Assembly: GCA_000507305.1 (NCBI GenBank)
Contig: DF239306.1
Span: 202,458-266,457 of the forward strand
Length of the DNA: 64,000 nucleotides
Origin: Breviolum minutum Mf 1.05b.01
Taxonomy: Eukaryota; Sar; Dinophyceae; Suessiales; Symbiodiniaceae
Direction of reading: 5' to 3'
Part shown: positions 10,197 through 18,819 of the stretch, piece by piece
How positions within the stretch are numbered: the first letter of the stretch is position 1
Layout of the letters: the number at the start of each line of letters is the position of its first letter
Program-made: the position numbers and the translations under genes
Notes under the pieces: model-generated
The model's input: only the letters and a program-made list of their open reading frames with translations
Told to the model about the DNA's origin: nothing
Databases searched by the model: none

Positions 10197-13100
10197 TTGG
10201 CAGTGGTCGTTTGCGATTTGGCGAGGGCCAATGTCCAGGATGGGCTCCCAAGTGCTGCTTTGGAAGCTTTCAGCTCTTTGGGGTCTGGGGGTATCTATGA
10301 AGCAAATCAGGAGCGTGACATGCACCGTTGGTTAAACCAATTGTATGGGGTTCAACTTACCACCTACAAGGTGACTATGCATCTCACTGCTCCTCGGTGT
10401 GAATGTTTCAAATATGTTTTTAATTGTATAGTATGTAGTTGATGTTTATTCTTTGGGAACTTGGTATCACTTCCACTGTTTGAAATGCTTAGAATGGTTG
10501 GTCATCATCCATCCACCTCCAAGCTGATAACGGCTTAATTTCATGTGTGAAGTCTTCCTACCAACCAGTTTAAGGTTGGGGTGATCTTCCCAATGTATCC
10601 TGTTATAACACCAACTACGATCACACATTCCATAGGTTTCCACTTCAGTGGGTGTTGGGTTTAAATGTTTGAAAAAAAAATTGGGTTCACCTGAGGCCTT
10701 TGACGAAGCGAACCCTGTTCCAACTGAAGTCCCCTTCCTTTTGCCCCATGAACTTTTGCATGAGTTAAGCAGGGCTGGAAGTTTGCAGGAGGGGGTTTCA
10801 AAACAAGTTGTTTCCATTTGCAACAAGTGTTGAACAGAAAAGTAATTCCTGGGACATATTTTATTTGGGTCAATCGTGTAGCCACCCCTGAAGTTTGCTC
10901 GCTCTATGACGGGTCATCGAAGCAATAAAAGCATTGCAGAGTTTTGGGAGCACTGCCTCACTTTGGATGAGTGGAAAAACCATCCCCGCCTCACAGATCC
11001 CAGCAGCTTTGGCCGTGGCCTGGTTGGAATGTTTGGCCAAGGCATGTTTTTGAATGATGGTGGTGATGGTAAAAGGTTTTGGGTGGAGGTGGTGGTGGTG
11101 GTGGTGGTGTGTTTTGCAAAAAAAACAGTACACCCAAATGGTTCACAGTTTCGAGATGTTTTTATTTTGTCAAGCCACACGCCAAAGGTATGATCCCTAT
11201 AGTGTTGCATGTGGATGGTGCAGAATTCTATGCGAATTCTGAATACATGTGTTGGAGTATGGCATCACTCTTGTCGGACTCGCACGTGTTCGACTCAAAA
11301 TTTCCTTTGGTCATCCTTCCTCATACTTCAATGGCGGAAGAAAACACCAAAGTTCATGTCCATACCATGGTTGCATCTGTAATTGGGTGGTCCTTGAAGC
11401 ATGCAGCCCTTGGGATCTTTCCAACTACGGGGCCATTTAATGAAGAGCTCAAAGGATGGCGTAAAGAAATGGCTGGGAAACGCATTGCTTCAGGATGGAA
11501 AGGAACATATTTTTGTTTCCGAGCCGATGAGAAAGCTAGGAAGGAAACCAATTTCTTCTACAGAAGCTATCAACATTCCATGGTTTGCATGTATTGTATG
11601 GCGGCACGTCCTCACAAGGACTGGGTGCCTGAGATGTGTTTCAAAAACATGCACAGCACTGCAGCCCATAGGTTGACTACCATCAGTTTCCTATCTTAAC
11701 TTTGTGATTTTTTGATGGTATATTTTTGGGGATTTCCTGTCACACGCTCCACCACAACGCGTTTTGATTGCATGGCCTCGTGAGGCTTCGATGATTATCT
11801 GAGCGAAGGTGGCACATGATCACCCTGGCTTGCTGTGGAGGGCTGGCACTTCAAAACAGCATGTCACGACCCAATGCATGTGGTGTTCTTGGGAATATGC
11901 CGTGATCTTTATCCATCAACAATGGCCTATTGGATGAGAAACAACTTTTTTGGGACCGGTCCAATCAAGGAAAGGTTGTTACAATTCTCTGCTCAGCTGA
12001 GATGCGATTGTCGAAAAGAAAAGATCCTCAGCATATTTCTTGAAGTTTTCAACTGTTTGCAATATTTTGTGGCATTTACTAGTGGGATATCACGGTTGTT
12101 TTTTTTTGGTCGGTATACAAGTGACCCTATTTTCCAACAAGTGTTTGTTCAATCAAGAATTCAACTCTCAAGGATCCAGCTAACTTTCAAGCGATTCACT
12201 CCCTCCAACACCGGCCTTGATTCTGGAAACAAATATCCGGAGCTGGCATCCACTTTCAAGGCGGCTTTCGTGAAAAGTGCACTTTGGTTTTATGCCAAAA
12301 TGGCACTTAAGATATGTGAAGATCACCCAACCGAATCTCAGTTGAAATCCTAAACATTTTGTTTTTTCATCCCCAAATGCAATGTTTTGACATGAGTTGT
12401 TTCCAACAAACTTATTCAAAATGAATCAGGTGAAATTTAGAAAACATGCAAAACATAGGATAGAAGATCCCCCAAATGTAGTTTCTAAGATTTTTTGGGG
12501 AATACTTCAAGTCAAAATACTGTGCCCTCAAAAACGGTTAGGCCTAGGTATGTTTCTTCAATTGGGTGCCAGCTGTAGGATCCCATGTTGCGGTTGATCG
12601 CTCTCTGCCACTATCATTTGTACGCTGCATTCTACATCATGGATCATTGTGATCTGTTGCTTGAGCAAGCTGATGCAAATGATCCTCTCCGTGGTTTCAA
12701 ACATTTTGGCACGTTTTTTGTGTGTGATGGTTGACCCCCAAAACATAGATCACCCAAAGGAGGAGGAGTGGGACGTCCCGCAACACCAAATGGATTTTTG
12801 ATACGGCCATTCAAGGGGATATCGTTCTCTTGGTTCATGCTGCATACCAAAAAAAAACAAAAAGATGGGAATTATTTTGGGACCCCAAATTCCACAAACA
12901 AAAGATACTAACGACTAACAATGTTTTTAGGTGAAAGAATTAGGGCACCCTTGAAAACACAGATATGGGAATCTCCTCAACAAATGTACAACAATAGATA
13001 AGACCATTCTGGGAATATGATATATAAGAACACCTTCTCGAACAAAAACCCTTGGGTCATTCTAAGGAAGTGGGAAAACATATCGAGATACACCTGCTGG

Positions 13101-13375
13101 CATGGCAACACTTGACTGGAAAAAGCCAAGAAAAGGGATTGAAACTGTATAAAATGCGTCCTAAACATCACAACCTGTACCACCTTGGTAGAGATGTTGG
13201 CCGCACGTGTCTCAACCCGAGGGCACTTTCGTGTTGGAGCGATGAAAGTTTTTTAGGTTATCTGAAAAGGATTGGGGTGAAGTGCCACCAACTGGGGATT
13301 TTGAATCGGCTATACCAACGGTATATCCTTTTTTTATCCCTTAGGTGGCACAAAGCTGGGTGCCAAAGTGCTTGA
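10197..13375 (+). CDS. multi-exon dinoflagellate family gene, possibly transposase-derived
   Basis: Exon-like segments in order: 10197-10370 (CDLARANVQDGLPSAALEAF); about 10700-10790 (VPFLLPHELLHELSRAG); 10906-11020 (SIAEFWEHCLTLDEWKNHP); 11190-11668 (IPIVLHVDGAEFYANSEYM; GWKGTYFCFRADEKARKETN; CMYCMAARPHKDW); about 11830-12030 (HFKTACHDPMHVVFLGICRD); about 12176-12330 (RFTPSNTGLDSGNKYPEL); about 12594-12700 (LIALCHYHLYAAFYIMDHCD); about 13060-13375 (MRPKHHNLYHLGRDV; DESFLGYLKRIGVKCH). The wording matches a high-copy dinoflagellate family. Asp-containing HVDGAEF and HDPMHVVFLG, the CxxC and KHHNLYHL recall TNP2-like transposases, but that is only a resemblance. No first Met exon is visible. 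There is no frameshift inside these segments, so the gene may be intact. Confidence 0.55.
11079..11110 (+). repeat. GGT/GTG microsatellite
   Basis: A run of nearly pure GGT/GTG trinucleotides (ggtggaggtggtggtgg and on) lies in what appears to be an intron of the preceding family gene. The poly-Gly or poly-Val reading through it is a by-product of the repeat. Confidence 0.7.
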
Positions 13376-13844
13376 CGCACGGGGTGGTTCGCGCCAAAAA
13401 AAATTGAGAGCCCCCACGGGTGGCAAACGCAAATCGGTGCAGGTAAGGGAGTTTACAACACGTGGTAGATAATTAAAGGTTGGTGGCAACTGTTTGCACA
13501 AATCGACTTTGAAATTTGACATCATTATCCTTTAAGCTACCGAATCCTACCCAACAATATGTTCATTTTTGTGTGAGAATATCTTTCTGGGTCTTCCACT
13601 GTTGGCTGTGGACATTCTAAAAGATTCAAAAGCTATAGAACCTAGAGACCTCAATCAAGGGAACGGCGTGGTACCATGTGTTTTTTTGGAATGTGTTTGT
13701 ATCGTTTCTCAGATTCTCTCACCCCCTTTGATGTTTTATAGACACGCACACGTACACATGTATCCATGTATGTATGCATATGTATATAAATCTAAAAAAT
13801 ATATCTATATGTACAGATGTTGAATATATAGAATATTTGGCTCC

Positions 13845-13876
13845 GCGAGAACCTTTTTTTACCGAAAGGTTCTCGC
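13845..13876. repeat. perfect 12-bp stem-loop
   Basis: GCGAGAACCTTT (13845-13856) is followed by an 8-nt loop and its exact reverse complement AAAGGTTCTCGC (13865-13876). It lies about 470 bp after the last exon of the + strand gene and just before a repeat-rich region. It could be an RNA hairpin or the end of an inverted-repeat element; I cannot tell which. Confidence 0.6.
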
Positions 13877-14128
13877 CTGTAACCACTTCTTGTTGCTGCA
13901 GACGTTTGCATTATACATGCAAAACTGCAAACAGGCTCGCAGCCTTCATGAGATCATGATACAAGAAGCATGGGACAGACTGCAGGGGAGTCTGTATGCA
14001 TTGTTTTAACGACTTGCATGTTGCAAGATGGCTGCACACTATAATGAGCTCATGCATGCGAAAGCTTGCTCTTTCTGCAAGAGCTGGCGTAACACGAACG
14101 GTTTCGTGCTGAAGGTCGAAACAAAAGC

Positions 14129-14590
14129 TGCAACAAGAAAAGCTGAAACATACGCCGCGTATGTTTTAGATCCGAACGCTTCCGGAATATCCAATCAGCT
14201 TTTTTGGCAAGTGGTTTCAATCTTGAAACCATTCTTTGCTTTCTATTTGAAAAGATTTCTCTCCTCTGTTTCAAAAAGTTTTTGATTTTAGTTTTCAAAA
14301 TTTTCCAAAGAAAGCTGCTACGAGAGAAAGCTGAAACATACGTCGCGTATGTTTTAGATCCGAACGCTTCCGGAATATCCAATCAGCTTTTTTGGCAAGT
14401 GGTTTCAATCTTGAAACCATTCTTTGCTTTCTATTTGAAAAGATTTCTCTCCTCTGTTTCAAAAAGTTTTTGATTTTAGTTTTCAAGTTTTTACCAAAGA
14501 AAGCTGCTACGAGAGAAAGCTGAAACATATCAACTGTGTATGTTTTAGATCCGAACGCTTCCGGAATATCCTGTCAGCTTTTTTTGAAGA
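14129..14590. repeat. about 2.4 copies of a 188-bp tandem repeat with palindromes
   Basis: Copies align at AGCTGAAACA at 14141, 14329 and 14518, a period of 188-189 bp. The first two are nearly identical; the third diverges after about 70 bp. Each copy holds an inverted repeat: in the first two AAACATACG, a 3-nt spacer, then CGTATGTTT; in the third the arms shrink to AAACATA/TATGTTT. The short reading frames through the repeats are identical copies and not genes. Confidence 0.75.
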
Positions 14591-14844
14591 TATTTGTTTC
14601 TTCTTCACAAATTCTTTGATTTTTAGTTTTAAATTGTACACATTGCACAAACAAAAAATGTTCTCGCTTCCAGAAAAGTATCTGCTTGTCTTTGAAACAA
14701 AATGTTTGATCATTTTTGTTTTTTGTCATTTTATTTGTAACATTGATATATACAAATGGTTTTGGTGGTCATGAGTCACGACACGACAGATACACACGAC
14801 ATCGTTTGATACACACGAGAGCTTTTTAAAAAAAATGATGTTGT

Positions 14845-15534
14845 TTGTTGCCGAAGATGTCCTTTGAACAGCTGAAGATCCTTATGGCAGGTCTTGGACC
14901 CAAGCTTCGTAACGATTGCATTCAAGCCATGAAACGATTTCGTGACTTCTTATGCGAAAACAACCCCAGACGAATCATGAACGTTTCATCCAATACATGG
15001 TACGTTTACACAGATGCATGCTATGAACCCACTTCTACTTCTTGGAAGTGCGGTATTGGTGGTGTCATATATGATCCTTCCGGAACACCAGTCGAATTCT
15101 TTTCCATGTGTCTCAGTGACCTGCACATTGAAAGCCTGGGCGGAAAAACGAAAGAGACCGTAATCTTCGAGGCCGAGCTGCTTGCACTAGTAGTCGCTAT
15201 GTCGGAGTGGGCGCATCTCTTTCAGGGTTGCCCAGTGGTTTTCTTCGTGGACAATAATTCTTCCAGAGATGTAGCTATATCTGGCAGTGCACGCAATGAT
15301 GCAGCTAATATCATGATCGATGCGCTGTTGCGAGTGGAGGCTGATTCGTCCGCTTTCACGTGGTACGCCCGTGTGCCTTCACCATCTAATCCTTCAGACG
15401 AGTTGTCAAGGGGAGACTTAGATTATTTCTTGTCCAGTGATGCTATTCGCGTTGATGTGCTTAGCTGGGTTGACGAAATAACTAAGGTACTTCAACATAA
15501 CCGGCTAAGTGGGGGAAGTAACTTGATAAGCTGA
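14845..15534 (+). CDS. retroelement RNase H domain, 5'-truncated pol fragment
   Basis: The protein has an RNase H fold with all acidic positions visible: WYVYTDACYEP (first Asp), TVIFEAELLALVVAM (Glu), VVFFVDNNSSRDVA (second Asp) and PSPSNPSDELSRGD (last Asp). The first in-frame ATG is at 14857. About 45 residues precede the domain (MSFEQLKILMAGLGPKLRND), and an RT would be expected further upstream, but none is present: the region before is 188-bp repeats and AT-rich sequence. The stop falls 20 bp inside the 338-bp direct repeat that follows, so the native C-terminus may have been replaced. RNase H identity is secure; element class is uncertain, though the wording resembles non-Copia dinoflagellate retroelements. 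Confidence 0.7.
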   Translation: MLPKMSFEQLKILMAGLGPKLRNDCIQAMKRFRDFLCENNPRRIMNVSSNTWYVYTDACYEPTSTSWKCGIGGVIYDPSGTPVEFFSMCLSDLHIESLGGKTKETVIFEAELLALVVAMSEWAHLFQGCPVVFFVDNNSSRDVAISGSARNDAANIMIDALLRVEADSSAFTWYARVPSPSNPSDELSRGDLDYFLSSDAIRVDVLSWVDEITKVLQHNRLSGGSNLIS

Positions 15535-15848
15535 TAATTCGAAAATTCAAAATTATTCGTGCCACCCAATGCATTCGTCGTATCTTGAAATCCACTTGGA
15601 TTGCATTCGTTGCATTCGAGGGAGCATCTTGAAGAGTCGTTGCATCCGTTCACACCAAAAGGGTGTGAGACTTCGTTGAGCCCATCGTCACCTCAGGAAA
15701 AAGATCTGTGCGGGTGACTTCACGTTTCTTGTTGTCGTGTGGCTGCTTGAATGGTTCGTGTTTGTTCTTCGCATTCTTTCCGCATTTATATATTTTCTAC
15801 CTTGCTCAAGTCATTCAACAAACTGTTGAATTTTTGTGAAGGGGATAA
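15511..15848. repeat. 338-bp direct repeat, copy 1
   Basis: This stretch recurs at 16282-16619 with one mismatch (G at 15836, C at 16607). It starts GGGGGAAGTAACTTG and ends at GGGGATAA. The 433 bp between the copies is unrelated to them. It may be a long terminal repeat of a small non-autonomous element or a local duplication. Confidence 0.8.
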
Positions 15849-16233
15849 GCAAGCCGTCAAAACCTTGATAGCGCATTATCCCAAGCAAGAAAAATGAGCA
15901 AGGAAAATTTCTGCCAAATTTTTTTCCTTAACAGTTTGTTGCTTTGAGAAAATTTGCCTGGCAATTTTTGTCTCCAGACTTTTCGAAACTTGTGTGTCGC
16001 ATTCATTCTTGCAGATGCTTGGTTGAGTTGTTTGAGTCACAAACTTGATTTCGAAATCTTTCATTTTCACAAGTCTTCCTAAGATCTGATATCATCGTCA
16101 TGAAAAGTCGTTGCATTATATCAGTCTTGCATTCACGAACTCGTTCTTGATGTTTTGAGGAACTTGTGAATTAAATATCCCTCTTACGAATTTGGCTTAA
16201 GGGTGGGAGGGTGGGACTTCAACTTGTTAATTG

Positions 16234-16271
16234 CGAGTTGTTGTTCCCCCCCACCACAACCCAACAACTCG
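16234..16271. repeat. 10-bp stem-loop just before the second direct repeat
   Basis: CGAGTTGTTG (16234-16243) and CAACAACTCG (16262-16271) are exact reverse complements separated by 18 bp containing a C run. A purine-rich stretch (AAGGGTGGGAGGGTGGGA, about 16198-16215) lies just upstream and could act as a polypurine tract if the flanking repeats are LTRs. Confidence 0.5.
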
Positions 16272-16281
16272 AAGGCCGTAC

Positions 16282-16619
16282 GGGGGAAGTAACTTGATAA
16301 GCTGATAATTCGAAAATTCAAAATTATTCGTGCCACCCAATGCATTCGTCGTATCTTGAAATCCACTTGGATTGCATTCGTTGCATTCGAGGGAGCATCT
16401 TGAAGAGTCGTTGCATCCGTTCACACCAAAAGGGTGTGAGACTTCGTTGAGCCCATCGTCACCTCAGGAAAAAGATCTGTGCGGGTGACTTCACGTTTCT
16501 TGTTGTCGTGTGGCTGCTTGAATGGTTCGTGTTTGTTCTTCGCATTCTTTCCGCATTTATATATTTTCTACCTTGCTCAAGTCATTCAACAAACTGTTGA
16601 ATTTTTCTGAAGGGGATAA
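16282..16619. repeat. 338-bp direct repeat, copy 2
   Basis: Near-identical partner of 15511-15848. It runs directly into the Copia RNase H reading frame that starts about 16620, so the Copia element was truncated here, or the repeat became part of its reading frame. Confidence 0.8.
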
Positions 16620-17931
16620 AGCTGAATCAATCATGATCTCAAACGTGTGCAGGTTTTTGCTGAGAATCCCAGGATATGTTATATCACCAGAATTTGATTT
16701 TGTGGTATATACAGATTCGTCATCAGCAAAGTCGATTGCACAACGTCGTGGAGTAGGTCGTTTGAAACATTTGGATATTAGGTTGTTGTGGATTCAGGGA
16801 TTTGTGAAAGAACGTTTTCTCAGGCTCAAAAAGATTGCAACAGTGGACAACGTGGCAGACCTCAACACCAAGAATCTAACTTCAACCAGACGACAGTATC
16901 TCTTTTCACTTGTTGGCATGTCAGACAATCAAAACAGAATTCAGATGACACAATCAAATGCTGTTCATGTGCCTAGGTCAGTTCACAGGATTCTCGCAGT
17001 CTTGGCCGGTTTACCAATGGGAACATCGCAGACAGTCGATGGTGGTATGCTGGATGATGGTACAGTACACTGGTGGCAGGTGATCTCTTTTCTCATTCTT
17101 CTCGGTGGGATTTTGACACTCTGCTTCATGATGTCCAATGCAGGACGTGGGAGAAGTGAGAATTATGATGATGAGGAAATGGAAGAAGTTTTGATTGAAG
17201 AAGATGATGATGAGGATCCTTATGGAACAGTGGATGAGCCAAGGATTCCTCCTGAAGAGGTGGCCAGACCGCACTTGCCCGTTCCTGGACTTCGGGATCA
17301 GCTGATACGTTGTTTGGCTATGGCTGGTGAAATGTGGGCCACTATCTGCGAAGGTAGTCACTATGAGAGAGGTGCAGTTCTCAGATAAAGAGGACCTGAA
17401 GCTGCAGAATCAGCACGTAGAGCTGATAAGGACGGCACGACTCTTTTCCAACTCGAGCTCATCACGAAGGCTTTGGTAGATGGAAAGCTTGAGCCTGCCC
17501 AGGATTGTCTTCTGCTGGCAGGGAATGATGAGCAGGACCCCATGATCTTGGTGAGGGGCATATATGAACTCAGGAATATCTACCCTGAGTGCAGACAACG
17601 TGGATTTCAAGAACATGGAAAGTACTTGTATGGCATCCACGGCGACTATGTGGCAGACAGGGGATACAACAATGAGGTGATTCGTGCATCTCTTGGTATT
17701 CCTGAACCAGATGGTGATGAGATTGATGTTGGAAGTGAAGTTGAGCCAGAACCTCAAATTGATGGTTCCTGGCATTCGTCTGATGATAGCACCTTCACAC
17801 TGGAGAACCCAGAAGACCGACGAGTCAGGTATATGAACTTTCCTTTGGAGGAAGTTAGCGACCCTGAATATTGGCAGAGTCTACATCATCATGATGGTTG
17901 TGATGATAGTGATTCAGGTGAAGGAGAATGA
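16522..17931 (+). pseudogene. Copia pol 3' part: RNase H plus transmembrane C-terminal tail
   Basis: One frame runs 16522-17931 with a single in-frame TAA at 17386-17388; the first ~32 codons lie inside the direct repeat. RNase H motifs follow: DFVVYTDSSSAKSIAQRRGV, GRLKHLDIRLLWIQGFVKE and VADLNTKNLTSTRRQYLFSL, the usual Copia end. Copia pol normally stops about here. This one continues through VHRILAVLAGLPMGTS, a membrane segment (WWQVISFLILLGGILTLCFM), an acidic stretch (EEVLIEEDDDEDPYG) and, after the TAA, a tail with RYMNFPLEEVSDPEYW and LHHHDG before the stop at 17931. RT, integrase and gag are absent; the 5' end is cut at the direct repeat. Confidence 0.65.
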
Positions 17932-18819
17932 TGGACCAATTCGGTTCAATGTTGCTGGATGGATTTCTGGCCACAGAAGAGCAAACAATCGGAACAATGG
18001 TATCTCTGTGTCAGTGCGATGTATTTCTCTTATGGTTGGTACCTCAATGTCTTTGGTGCATGGTACGTATGGTATGAACTGCAATGGTAATGCAACTATA
18101 CATGGTGTCGTGGCTGGCTGAAAACTGCTAGTGGACAATGTGGAAACAGTTGCAACAGGTGGCACAAGTTGCCAAGTGCAGTTACAATGGCGGGGCATTG
18201 TGGTACAGTATTTATTTACAGTTGGTGCAGTTATTCTTCTTATGTGTATTTGCAATGTATGTATATTGACAGTATTTATTTATTGATGTGGTATGTATTT
18301 ATTTACAACAACAGTTACAACAGCATATTTACAGTGCAGTGCTTCGTGTGATGACTGAATTCAAGTTTGGCTACAGTCGATTCTTCTGGATGTGGTGCTG
18401 GTACTGCATAGCATCTTGTTGATGCAATGGACTGTGAATGAATGAATTCGTTTGGACCGTAATTGCTGGAAATTGGCATTGTGGTGAATGCTGCGCAATT
18501 TCAGGAATCTGCAGTGGCGCAGCTATTTTACAGTTTTGGATGTATCCTGCAATGGTCTATTTGACCACACCTTACACTTTGCAGTGGTATTTTCCTACAG
18601 AGGCTACACAAGGGGTAACTTGGATCCTTGCTCTGGCCTGAGTTTTGTGCAACCCTGTTTGTACAGATGCAAATTGGTCCCATGCTAAAAGCAATGGTAC
18701 CATGGCGGGGTGCTAAACTTTAGTAGTGTAACTTGGGTATGTCATGTACCAGTGTTTTGCCTCTCATGTGTACCATAAGTGTATACTCGACCGATCTATG
18801 ACAGTGGCTCTGGAGGTGA
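17932..18819. other. non-coding spacer between Copia tail and next element
   Basis: Rich in short CAGT/TTTACAGT words and TATTTATTTA stretches, with no convincing frame. It could be the 3' untranslated region or LTR of the upstream Copia element or the 5' region of the next one. I found no clear long repeat linking it to another part of the window. Confidence 0.4.

Noticed and set aside
16522..16619. First 32 codons of the Copia frame as genuine pol sequence
   Set aside because: These bases belong to the 338-bp direct repeat that also occurs upstream without pol sequence; the Copia-derived part starts about 16620.
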